13,038 nucleotides of DNA, from positions 1 to 13,038 of the forward strand of contig JADJYH010000091.1 in the NCBI GenBank assembly GCA_016719855.1. The letters are read 5' to 3'. Position numbers and translations under genes: made by a program. Under the pieces are notes generated by a model. It did no database searches. It had not been told where the DNA came from and saw only the letters and a list, made by a program, of their open reading frames with translations. This document shows, in pieces, positions 1 to 7,453 of the stretch; the stretch's first letter is position 1, and each line of letters opens with the position of its first letter. This DNA comes from Saprospiraceae bacterium (GTDB taxonomy: Bacteria; Bacteroidota; Bacteroidia; Chitinophagales; Saprospiraceae).

Positions 1-511
1 ACCTCAACAACCTGACCTCGGTGCTGGCCTACTACGCCTACATCGCCATTGGGATGGACTATGATTCGTTTTCGCCACTGCGGCGAGCAATATTTCCAGT
101 CAGCTTGGGACATCGTGAACCGCATCCCACCACAAGTTGCTGCCACGTACCGGGCTGGCGCTCCACCGAAAACAACCGCAACCGCTACTGGCTCGTGGAA
201 AACATCCTTTCTCCAAAGATGCGCCCCTTCCGCCAGATGATTTACGACTACCACCGTCAGGGACTCGACACCATGCACGAGGACGCCAACGTGGTCAGGG
301 CAATCATGACCCAATCGCTGAAACGCTCGAAGCGGTCAACCGCACCTACCCGAACTCCAGGATTTTGAGGTGTTTTCCAACACCAAAATCGGACGAAATC
401 TATCGAAATTTGCCAAGGCGGTGCCACCACAAGAAAAATACCATCACCCGCACGATGGAGCGGATTGACCCGACCCGTGCCTCCCAGTACCGACAAGGGA
501 TTGGGAAATGA
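1..511 (+). CDS. porD: PorD-like (DUF4835) type IX secretion protein, C-terminal part
   Basis: This is the 3' end of a gene whose start lies before the window. Pieced together over three frames it reads like the C-terminal half of the DUF4835 family, called PorD and linked to type IX secretion in Bacteroidota. Recognisable stretches are LTSVLAYYAYIAIGMDYDSF, then YFQSAWDIVN, then a core NRYWLVENILSPKMRPFR with YDYHRQGLDTMHEDA, then LEAVNRTYPNS, and a tail MERIDPTRASQYRQ before a TGA at 509-511. Frame changes occur near 80, 160, 315 and about 360-430, so no single frame covers it. I read these as sequence errors because the family pattern is kept across each break. A T9SS cargo gene lies 2 kb away, but on the other strand. 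Family assignment is from remembered sequence pattern, not a search. Confidence 0.8.
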
Positions 512-515
512 AAAA

Positions 516-579
516 TTGAAAATGGAGAATTGAAAATGTCGCCAGCGGTAATTTTCAATTCTCCATTTTCAACTCTCCA
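516..579. repeat. Heptanucleotide repeat forming a 22-bp inverted repeat between convergent genes
   Basis: The left arm (516-537) is built of heptamers TTGAAAA, TGGAGAA, TTGAAAA plus T. The right arm (551-572) is its exact reverse complement, and the heptamer series continues with CTCTCCA to 579. The 13-base spacer is 538-550. It sits between the ends of the porD-like gene and the DUF58 gene, so the transcript could fold into a long AT-rich hairpin and act as a two-way terminator. There is no classical GC-rich stem with a clean U-tract, so the terminator role is inference. The arm structure is seen directly. Confidence 0.75.
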
Positions 580-586
580 TTCTATT

Positions 587-1086
587 TCATCTTCTTTTCT
601 GGAAAAAATTTAGCAGCGCCGTCACGTAGTTGTCGTCCGTGCGTATGCTCACATGATGCGCAGGATGCGAGCGGCCATTCTGGGGGGATGAACATCTCAA
701 TCTTGTCAGAAAAAGGATGACGCCCACCTTGTCGTTGTTCTGGATGGCGCTGAACGACAGCACTGCCGAAATCTCCGTGATGATGCCCGCCTTCCAACTG
801 GTTCACCGTGCCCGAAATAGGCGCTTTGGCTCACGTCAATGGCAGCAGCACGGCGTTAGTTCCCGCTCCTCCTCGAATATCTTCACGAAAGGCGTGTTCG
901 TGCGGGCGGTCACGTTCCAGTCAATGCTTGCGCACGTCAGCGCCGTACTGGTAGGCCCGCACCTCGCTGAACGACATGCCGGCCCTTGAAGGCACTGTGG
1001 TACTCGCCAGAGAACATCTGCTTTGCTCAAGCCCTTCGTCTTGATTTCAATTTTCGTACCTTCGCGAGGAGTTCGGTGGTGTCCAT
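587..1086 (-). pseudogene. DUF58 (vWA-like) protein gene with internal deletion and frameshifts
   Basis: The start is ATG at 1086-1084 (MDTTELLAKVRK). The following text, spread over several frames, matches the DUF58 family: SGEYHSAFKGRGMSFSEVR, YQYGADVRSIDWNVTARTN, PFVKIFEEERELT, an IDVSQS that would be the DxSxS metal-site motif of the vWA-like fold, then a FSDKIEMFIPP stretch and RILRIM. The next readable segment is SIRTDDNYVTALLNFF, followed by QKRR and TGA at 587-589, which looks like the extreme C-terminus of the same family. About 120 residues in between are missing from the usual length of about 290. DUF58 proteins commonly accompany MoxR ATPases and Bat proteins, none of which is seen here. 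The gene starts 22 bases after the TANGO2-like stop, so the two may be co-transcribed. Either a true deletion or an assembly collapse would give this. Confidence 0.8.
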
Positions 1087-1108
1087 CGTTAATTGGCGAT
1101 TGTCAGTT

Positions 1109-1830
1109 CTATTGTGTTTTAAGAAATCTACAGGTAAGTTCGTTATCCTGTTTGACTGCATTCCTCAATAAGTCATTGTAAACCAACGAAATATCTACCT
1201 CTTTTTTCACAATCTGCGTAATGCTCACCGTCTGAACCAGTCCCTCCCGGTTCATGACGAAGCCATTCCAGTCGTCGCCCCACCCCGTACGGTGGAAGTC
1301 GAGGATGGCTGCTGGGCTAAAGTCCTCACTACTACCGAGCCATTCACGGAACCATTGCTGCCGCATCTCGCCTACCTCACCGGGGTAGAGCGTGGCCGAC
1401 GACCAGAGGTAGAACCCCTGCGGGTCAAGCAGATTGGCGTGAACCTGATGCCCGTCCCATCGCAGCTCATAGGGTTGTCCATTGTCCACGATGATGAAGG
1501 TGAACGGCTCCATGCCCTCGAAGTTGTATTTTTCAAAGAAATCCACAGCCGTTGCGAAGCGAAGAAATCGAGTACCATGAGGCCCCGGCTGCGTTTGTAG
1601 GCGGTTGGTGCTTGTGTTTGACGAAGGCCCCGTTGAGCAAGCAAGCCACCCGGTTGGTGTCAGAAGCGGCAATCCAAGTGCCGCCAGCCGCCGTGTCCCT
1701 GGGGAAAATGAGCGATGCCGCCACCACCCTCACGGTCGAGGTGCTGCGGCGAACGGGCCGCATTCTCGTCTCGGTTTGAGGTCAGGACGAAATGGCCGCC
1801 GGGCTGTGGTATGTAGGTGACGGTACACAT
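1109..1830 (-). CDS. TANGO2/NRDE family protein
   Basis: The ATG at 1830-1828 opens MCTVTYIPQPGGHFVLTSNR followed by DE, the N-terminal signature that names the NRDE family, with Cys at position 2. Further on, in shifted frames, come AGGTWIAASDTNRVACLLNG, AFVKHKHQPP, YKRSRGLMVLDFF and, in one long frame from about 1590 to the TAG at 1111-1109, PFTFIIVDNGQPYELRWDG through FHRTGWGDDWNGFVMNREG. The total of about 240 residues fits the family. At least three frameshifts (near 1720, 1640 and 1590) break it. TANGO2 relatives are cytosolic or organellar proteins; animal members have been tied to haem handling, but the bacterial role is unsettled. It lies 127-162 bases after the upstream hypothetical gene and directly before the DUF58 gene. 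Confidence 0.85.
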
Positions 1831-1842
1831 TTTTTAGTTTGA

Positions 1843-1942
1843 CAGTTGGCAGCCAGTGTGCAGTCTAAATAGTCCTGAAGTCTATTGCCGTTCAACTTGG
1901 CACTGGCTGAACGACTGCGAACTGACTGCCAACTGCCAACCG
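1843..1942. repeat. Degenerate heptanucleotide repeats with inverted arms
   Basis: CAGTTGG and CAGCCAG occur at 1843-1856. The mirrored units CTGACTG, CCAACTG and CCAACCG follow at 1922-1942. The arms GACAGTTGGCAG (1841-1852) and the reverse complement of 1933-1944 differ at one base. It lies between the conserved hypothetical gene and the TANGO2-like gene, both on the minus strand. The same CCAACTG/CTGACTG units occur inside TPR-CHAT A at 7895-7929. I see no other content in this gap. Confidence 0.55.
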
Positions 1943-1991
1943 TCGAACTGACTACTTTAAAGTGGTTCAGTTTTGAAATTTTCGAACAGCA

Positions 1992-2577
1992 TCATCCACG
2001 CTCGAACAGGTACTTGATTTCGTGCGGCGGAATGAGCCTTTCGTGTTGGTAAAAATCAAGAAAAACCGATGCTTTCAAGGCACCATTCTTTTCAACGGTG
2101 AAAAACCGGATGACCTCGTCTTGGTTCATCGTGCGGCGCACATGGGCTTCGTCCTCGCCTTGCAGCAGGTATTGGTGCGAAAAATCCTGTGCTCCTCGAA
2201 GTCAATGTCCTGCTCCAAGCCGAGCCAATTGCCGAGGCGGTGGAAGAAATGCTCCGGCTTCAAGAGCATTTCCGGCATGGCGAGGCGCTTGGAGTTGATA
2301 AAAAAAACGGTCTGTTTGAAGGTGACTGCCGATTTGCCAGTGCTCACAGTGTATTTGTAGTCGAAGATGTTGATTTTGTCCTCCATCAACTGCGAGGAAT
2401 AGGTGAGCATGTTGGTGATGGTCTTGCTGCCGCCTTTACTGAACAGGTGGAAATCACGCAGCAAGGCAAATCATGCCGTACTCGTCTTCCTCCGTAAAAC
2501 TTCATCTTCAACTCGTGGGCGGTTTGGCGCATTTGCGCTTGCCGCTCGTCGTCTTTGCCGGAAAATAAGTATGCCAA
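1992..2577 (-). CDS. Conserved hypothetical protein (about 195-205 aa)
   Basis: I do not know a functional name for this family. The readable chain is YLFSGKDDERQAQMRQTAHE, a short frameshift, then LRDFHLFSKGGSKTITNML, NIFDYKYTVSTGKSAVTFKQ, LLKPEHFFHRLGNWL, DIDFEEH, GEDEAHVRRTMNQDEVIRFF and LIPPHEIKYLFERG. This resembles Bacteroidota proteins annotated only as hypothetical, with no membrane segment or catalytic motif visible. Frameshifts lie near 2495, 2455 and 2170-2200. The start is uncertain. TTG at 2577 fits the conserved N-terminus; GTG at 2622 is the longest option, and ATG at 2532 suits the promoter proposed at 2575-2606. The TGA at 1994-1992 may also be an error, since one extra base would extend the protein 14 residues to TAA at 1959-1957. 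The upstream T9SS gene ends at 2630. Confidence 0.6.
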
Positions 2578-2619
2578 ATTTATTTGGTGTGTTGTATGCC
2601 GCCAAATGAATTTGGTGGC
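2574..2619. promoter_or_regulatory. Two CCAAATnnATTTGG dyads, operator-like
   Basis: CCAAATTTATTTGG (2574-2587) and CCAAATGAATTTGG (2602-2615) are near-identical 14-bp palindromes with centres 28 bp apart. The second extends to a 22-bp dyad (GCC and GGC flanks at 2598-2600 and 2617-2619) with one mismatch. They sit just after the T9SS gene stop and at the 5' end of the hypothetical gene, where a dimeric repressor could bind. The binding role is inference. Confidence 0.45.
2575..2606 (-). promoter_or_regulatory. Candidate Bacteroidota sigma-70 promoter
   Basis: On the minus strand TTTG (2606-2603) is followed after exactly 20 bases by TAAATTTG (2582-2575). This matches the Bacteroidota housekeeping layout, a -33 TTTG and a -7 TAnnTTTG with about 19-21 bases between them. 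Both boxes lie inside the two dyads listed at 2574-2619. It would drive the conserved hypothetical gene and possibly the TANGO2-like and DUF58 genes beyond it. Confidence 0.45.
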
Positions 2620-2629
2620 CACAAAAGCG

Positions 2630-3763
2630 TTAACGATTGATTTTCAACAATTTACCGCTCAGGTTGACTTGTTTTTTTTTTTCCAAAACCTGATAAAAAT
2701 AGGTGCCTTCGGCAAACCCTGTGAGCGGATGGAGGTGCTGCCCGGCATCAAGTTTTCTCTCCAAAACCATCCTGCCTTAGGCCGTCCAACAGCCGCAGCG
2801 AGAAGTTGCCGGTGGCAAAATTCTTCAGCTCAAAAACAGTCTCGTCAACTGCCGGGTTCGGCGAAACGAGCACTTCCGGCTTTGTGGCAACCACGTCGTT
2901 GTTGCCGCTCACCACGCCGTTGTCCTTGTATTCCACCTGCTGCACGATGCTTCCAGAATTGTCCACCTGAACGACGGCGATGGGCTCCTTTTCCGTGTTG
3001 CTGATGAAATTGTAGGTAACCAAAGTGTCAACTCCAAGCCCTGCGGCAGCGCCCGCCTGAGCGGTTACGTCAATCCAGCCCAAAAAGGTGTGGATGTCAA
3101 GATGTGTGTCACGGTATTCGGTGCGCTTTTCCCGCAACACGTCATAGGTGCCGCCGGGGATGGACAACGAGCCGTAGGCGTCCACCAAATCGTAGCGGGA
3201 GGCCGTTACCCGAATTCGGATGGAATCCGCTATGCCAGCCGGAACGCCCAATTGCGCAAGCAATGCAGCAAGGACTGAATCAATGGGCAGCGCTATGGTT
3301 TAAGCTTAGTTTCAGCAAGGTGATTATCAATGAAATTGAGCGGTGCACGGCGCTCCGGTACGGGTGGCGAGAACTTAAAACTGGTCTGGATGGGCAATCC
3401 GCCAGTTGGGTCGGAGCCATAGTAACCGAGGTTGTCAAAGTTATTGGCGCTTACATCATAGTAGGTTTCGCCTTGTCCCCCTGCACCAACGGAAAAAAGC
3501 TCTGCACTGGAAAAATCGGCGAAGGCACTGCCCTCGCTAGCCGCCCGGAACACGGACTCGGACTTGACGGTTGGGGCCAGGCCGCTGAAGTCCCAAGTGG
3601 CTGGCCCACCAGGAGGGGTGATGACGATGCCATCGGGGTTGAGGTCGGTGGCGGTCTTGAGGGTGTCACCGGCCAAGGGAAAGGTGGCGTTGGTCACGGT
3701 AATCTGTGCTGACAGCCAGTTACAGAAGGTCATGAGCGCAAGGACTGGAACTAACTTTCTCAT
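2630..3763 (-). CDS. Secreted protein with type IX secretion C-terminal sorting tail
   Basis: I start it at ATG 3763-3761 because this gives a clean signal peptide, MRKLVPVLALMTFCNWLSA then Q. An upstream in-frame ATG at 3826 would bury it. The mature part begins ITVTNATFPLAGDTLKTATD and holds PPGGPATWDFSGLAP, SVGAGGQGETYYDVS, GTYDVLREKRTEYRDT, HLDIHTFLGWIDVTA and TYNFISNTEKEPIAVV. The C-terminus starts VSPNPAVDETVFELKNF, continues GNFSLRLLDGLGRMVLERKL after repair of one base, and ends AEGTYFYQVLEKKK with a basic LLKINR tail. That is the classic T9SS type A sorting domain (SPNP start, G-x-Y-F middle), so the product should be exported across the outer membrane. Two frameshifts are needed, near 3298 and 2775. 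The total of about 377 residues has no recognised enzyme fold. Confidence 0.85.
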
Positions 3764-3833
3764 TTTCAATATTTTAGGTAAAAGAATTTTGTGCAAAAAG
3801 CAGCCGGGCGCATGCCCGTTGTGCAAGTTTCAT

Positions 3834-3841
3834 CAAAGGTA
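3834..3841 (-). promoter_or_regulatory. Candidate -7 box (TACCTTTG) for the T9SS-sorted protein
   Basis: TACCTTTG on the minus strand fits TAnnTTTG and lies 71 bases before the chosen ATG. No convincing -33 TTTG is found at the usual spacing, so support is weak. It falls in the gap after the SemiSWEET stop and suggests the secreted protein has its own transcript start. Confidence 0.3.
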
Positions 3842-3893
3842 AATTGAAAAAACGTTGGTCTGTTCGAAAGTTTGAAGCATTTGCAAGAGGAAA

Positions 3894-4184
3894 CTATTTT
3901 TCGATAAAAATTAGTCGCTTTTCACCTTGCCGTACCTCAAGTACCTTGTAGTAAAGTATGACAAACGAGGTGCCCAGCGTGATGATATTGGCCAGTATGA
4001 TGGGCAGGTCGTCTTTGAGCAGGCCATATACCAGCCAGCCTGCCGTTCCCAGGAAAACCATCATGAACATGCTCAACGACAAGTCGCTCGTGCGGCGGGT
4101 ACGCCAAGTTTTGACAGCCTGTGGCACGTAGGCACCGGTGGTGAGTGCAGCCGATACGAGGCCGATGATGGTGGTAGAATCCAT
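3894..4184 (-). CDS. SemiSWEET family sugar transporter
   Basis: This complete, unbroken 96-residue membrane protein matches the SemiSWEET (MtN3/PQ-loop) family, small bidirectional sugar carriers that work as dimers of three-helix units in the inner membrane. Helix 1 covers about residues 4-24 and carries the PQ-loop hallmark AYVPQ (Pro21, Gln22) followed by the basic turn KTWRTRRTSDLS. Helix 2 is about 36-56, with Trp50. Helix 3 is about 60-82, with Asn66. Trp and Asn at these places line the sugar pocket in studied members. The length is typical. It starts at ATG 4184, 94 bases after the TPR-CHAT B stop, and the next gene follows 130 bases on, so co-transcription is possible but unproven. 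The sugar cannot be told from sequence. Confidence 0.92.
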   Translation of the reverse strand: MDSTTIIGLVSAALTTGAYVPQAVKTWRTRRTSDLSLSMFMMVFLGTAGWLVYGLLKDDLPIILANIITLGTSFVILYYKVLEVRQGEKRLIFIEK

Positions 4185-4278
4185 TGGCGGAGAAGTGATT
4201 TTTGCCGCGCAATGTTACGGCGTTTTTTGACGAAGTGTAATTTGGACCTTCCTCCACTTTGACCTTGTACTGAAATAC

Positions 4279-7200
4279 CTACTCCACCAGCACAAACCCC
4301 GCCCACTGGTACGGGTTGATAAACCGTTCCCGCATCTCCTGCGTGGTGCGGAAGGCGTCGGGGATGGTCGTTTTGCCTTCCAGCCAATGCTTGTAAAAGG
4401 TGGTCATAAATACCGAAGTCTCTTGGTCGGGCACCTGCCACAGCGACATGACGAGGTACTTCGCCCCGGCGATTTTGAACGCCCGCTGCAAGCCATAGAC
4501 GCCCTCGTTTCCTTCGATGTCGCCGAGGCCCGTCTCGCAGGCGGAGAGCACCACCAGTTCAGTGTTTGCCAAGTTCATTTGGCTAATTTCGTAAGCGGTG
4601 AGGATGCCGTCGTCCATGTCCGGTTTGAGCGGTTTGCCGGTCTGCCAGGCATAGTTGCCCCCGGCAAGGATGAGGCCGGAGCGAATCATCGGATGGTCAG
4701 ACATTTTGAAAACAGGCTCGCTCACCGCTCACTCTCTCACTTCTCTCACGCTCTGATTTAGGGTCTGGGAAAAAGAAACCGTGCGTGGCGACGTGCAGGA
4801 TTCGTGGCGAACCGCCCGCACTTCCAATGGTCTTGAAGGATTCCTCGGTGGCGGCAAATCCTTTTCGGCTGGTTGTGTGAAAGCCCGTTGCCCTCAAAAT
4901 TGCCTCCAAATTGGTGACTTCCTTGTCCGTCCATTTCAGGTAAGCCCAGTTCCCGCCCCGGCTGGTGGAATCGGCTTGGCTGAAACTTATTTCACCCCGG
5001 CTGGCAAGTACATCGTCGCCGATGCCAACGTTTGCCGCGGCAATGGCAACACTGTCCATTTCAAATTGCACCCCGCCAAAAAGCAAAGCGTTGTTGGTAG
5101 CAACCCTCGACTCGGATGGAATGACCAACTGACGGGTACTTCCCATTTCGATGAGTTGGTAATGGTCGGCGAGGGTCTCCTCGTCGGTGATGGGGATGGC
5201 ACCGATGTTGAGGCGGTGCAACAGACCGCATGGCGAAAAGTAAATGGTTTGGACATCGGCAAGTGCCTTTTCCAGCGACTGCCAAAGCAGTTCGTACAGC
5301 GATTTTTGCGGCTTGCCGAGGGGCTTTGCGCCCCGCTCGGCGACGGTGTAAAGGCCGTTCACGTAGTCGGCACGGCGCTCGCCGTGGGTGAGCAAGAGCG
5401 AATCGAGTGATTTTTCCTCAAACAAGGGGACGAATTTGGGCTGCTCCATTCCAGGCAACAGCACGAGGGCGGCGATGCATCGTGCTATCCGTTTTTCGGA
5501 AAATTAACCTTGAAATTGCACGAACTCGACGGAGCTTCGCCTTTTCAAAACCGATTGCACTTCCTGCCACTTCACCTGCCGAATGGCATCCGCATAGCCG
5601 GCGACCGAGCGGGCGAGTTCTTTTTCAGCATTATTGGCTCGTTCTTCGAGTTCGGCAACGTCTTTCCGCTCTGCGATGGGTTTGGCGTATTCGGCGGCGA
5701 GGCGGCGGCGGTAGCCTTTGAGGCGATTGTTGATTTCTGCTGATTCGGGAGAAGCGGCAACGGGAGAATTGAGCCAGGAAGCGGCGGTGAGCAGGAAGCC
5801 TTTGTGAAAAAGGGCATGGTCGAATGCCAATGCGGGCAGGGTTGCAGTCGAGGTAGTGGGTCGTGCGAGCAGGTATGCGCCCAGCTTGCCTCCATCCGTT
5901 TGGAATTTGGCTGCATACATGGCAAGCTCCCGTTCGGAAAGATAGGCGGCTGCACCTGAAAGCTGCACCTGTTCCAGTGCTGCTGCTTCTGTCAGCAGGG
6001 GTTCCGCTGCTGAAAAATTGCTTTGTTTTTCATACAAATCCCCCAGTGCGTTCAGGCTGGCGGCATAGCCAGGATGCTCTTTTCCCAACACTTTTTCCCG
6101 GATTGCCTTGGCTTCAAGGTGAAGCAGTTCAGCTTTTTTGTAGTTGTTCAAGTTCATGTACAAATCCGCCAAGCTGTTCAGGCTTTGGGCATAATCGGGG
6201 TGTTCTTTTCCCACACTTTTTCCCGGATTGCTTTGGCCTCAAGGTGAAGTGGTTCGGCTTTTCCGTATTCGCCTATTCCCATGTACAAATTCGCCAGGCT
6301 ATAGAGATTGGTGGCATACTTGGGATGCTCTTTTCCCAATGCTTTTTCAAGGATGGCCAAGGCTTCGAGAAAAAGTGGTTCGGCTTTTTCGTAGTTGTCC
6401 ATCACATTGTACAAATTCGCCAGGTTGTTCAGGCTGGAAGCATAATCGGGGTGTTCTTTTCCCAATGTTTTTTCCTTGATGGCTACAGCTTCGAGGTAAA
6501 GCGGTTCGGCTTTTTTGTAATTGCCCATGTCATCGTACACAGTTGCCAGACCGTCCAGGCTGGTGGGATAAAATGGGTGTTCTTTCCCTAATACTTTTTC
6601 AAAGACGGCTTTGGCCTCAAGGAAAAGCGGTTCGGCTTTTTCGTAGTTGCCCATTCCTTCGTACAAAACCCCCAAGTTGTAGAGGCTTTGGGCATATTCG
6701 GGATGCGCTTTCCCCATTGTTTTTTCCTTGATGGCCAAGGCTTCGAGGTAAAGCGGCTCGGCTTTTTCGTAGTTGCCCATCGCATTGTACAAGTTCGCCA
6801 GGTTGTTCAGGCTTCCAACATAATCGGGGTGCTCTTTTCCCAGCACTTTTCCCGAATAGCTAAGGCTTCGAGGGCAAGCGGTTCAGCTTTTTCGTAGTTG
6901 CCCATTTCCCTGTACAAAATTGCCAGGTTGTTCAGGCTCTGTGCATAATCGGGATGCTCTTTCCCCAGAATTTTTTCCCGGATTGCTTTGAATTCGAGGG
7001 CAAGCGACAGGGCTTTTTCATAGTCGCCCATACCCCGGTACAAAATCGCTAGGTTGCTCAGGCAATTGGCATATCGGGATGTTCTTTTTCCGAATACTTT
7101 TTCTCGGATGGCTTTCGACTCGAGGTAATACTTTTCTGCTTCCTGAGCATTGCGCATGGACAAAAGCACATTTCCCGGTTGAAGCAACAGGTCCCATACG

Positions 7201-7403
7201 CCGCCGACTCCGCCCCAGTTTTCGAGGGCGATTTTTTCAGCGGTGGCATTTACTTCGAGTGATTTTTCGTAGTCCCGCTTTCTGGTGAGGTCAAGGGAGA
7301 TTTTGATGAGGCTGTCCACCTGCCGGATGGCAGCGGAGTCAACGGTTTGGGCTGCAACCAGAAATGAAGCGCAGAGGAGAAAGGAAAGAAGTATTATTCT
7401 CAT
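4279..7403 (-). CDS. TPR-CHAT protein B (secreted, caspase-like), frameshifted
   Basis: The ATG at 7403-7401 opens a signal peptide (MRIILLSFLLCASFLVAAQ), so the protein should leave the cytoplasm. Next come an amphipathic VDSAAIRQVDSL segment and about nine 42-residue kinesin-light-chain-type TPR units (consensus LNNLANLY, NYEKAEPLYLEALAI, LGKEHPDYA). A helical linker rich in Glu/Ala/Lys follows (about 5500-5960), then a C-terminal CHAT domain. The CHAT dyad is intact: His in LHVATHGFFF (codon 4783-4781) and Cys in VVLSACETGLG (codon 4539-4537). The end is WAGFVLVE then TAG. At about 1040 residues the reconstructed length matches copy A. Breaks lie near 7200 and 7080 (paired shifts), 6845, 6205, 5500 and 4725; several fit lost or gained bases in homopolymers. 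CHAT proteins are caspase-related peptidases (family knowledge); the substrate is unknown. It lies 50 bases after copy A, very likely in one transcript. Confidence 0.88.
4723..4758 (-). repeat. Short GTGAG-type repeat inside CHAT domain B
   Basis: Read on the minus strand, GTGAG recurs four times at spacings of 9, 8 and 7 bases. It lies in the loop between the FFFPDPK segment after the catalytic His and the EPVFKMSDH segment before the catalytic Cys. The reading frame also changes here, so copy number or a base error disrupts the local frame. Copy A carries a different repeat at the equivalent place. Confidence 0.55.
6050..7181 (-). repeat. 126-bp tandem repeats encoding the TPR array of protein B
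   Basis: Equivalent points (the conserved plus-strand GTTCAGGCT-like block) fall at about 6050, 6176, 6302, 6427, 6553, 6679, 6805, 6930 and 7056. The period is therefore 126 bp, with 125 where a base is missing. Each unit encodes one 42-residue TPR of the type Y-x-x-S-L-N-N-L-A-x-L-Y, N-Y-E-K-A-E-P, I-R-E-K, G-K-E-H-P. The units are similar enough in DNA for recombination or assembly collapse to change copy number. Confidence 0.85.
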
Positions 7404-7453
7404 AAAACGAGTGGTTTACGTTTTCGATGAATCCAAATTACCCGTTAGGGCAA

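Noticed and set aside
2660..2690. Poly-T run as an intrinsic terminator
   Set aside because: On the coding strand it is the poly-Lys codon stretch inside the T9SS sorting tail, with no stem before it.
5464..5520. A true stop dividing TPR-CHAT B into a TPR protein and a separate CHAT protein
   Set aside because: The sequence around the stop keeps similarity to copy A in shifted frames (DSTM then AALVL), so it is more likely indels than a gene boundary.
5863..6591. Plus-strand 242-codon open frame with repeated Phe/Gly/Ile segments
   Set aside because: It is the antisense shadow of the TPR repeats; its periodicity simply mirrors the 126-bp units.
6050..7181. Tandem repeats that could be mistaken for a CRISPR array
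   Set aside because: The period is 126 bp with no unique spacers, the whole unit is coding, and translation gives TPRs; no cas genes are present.
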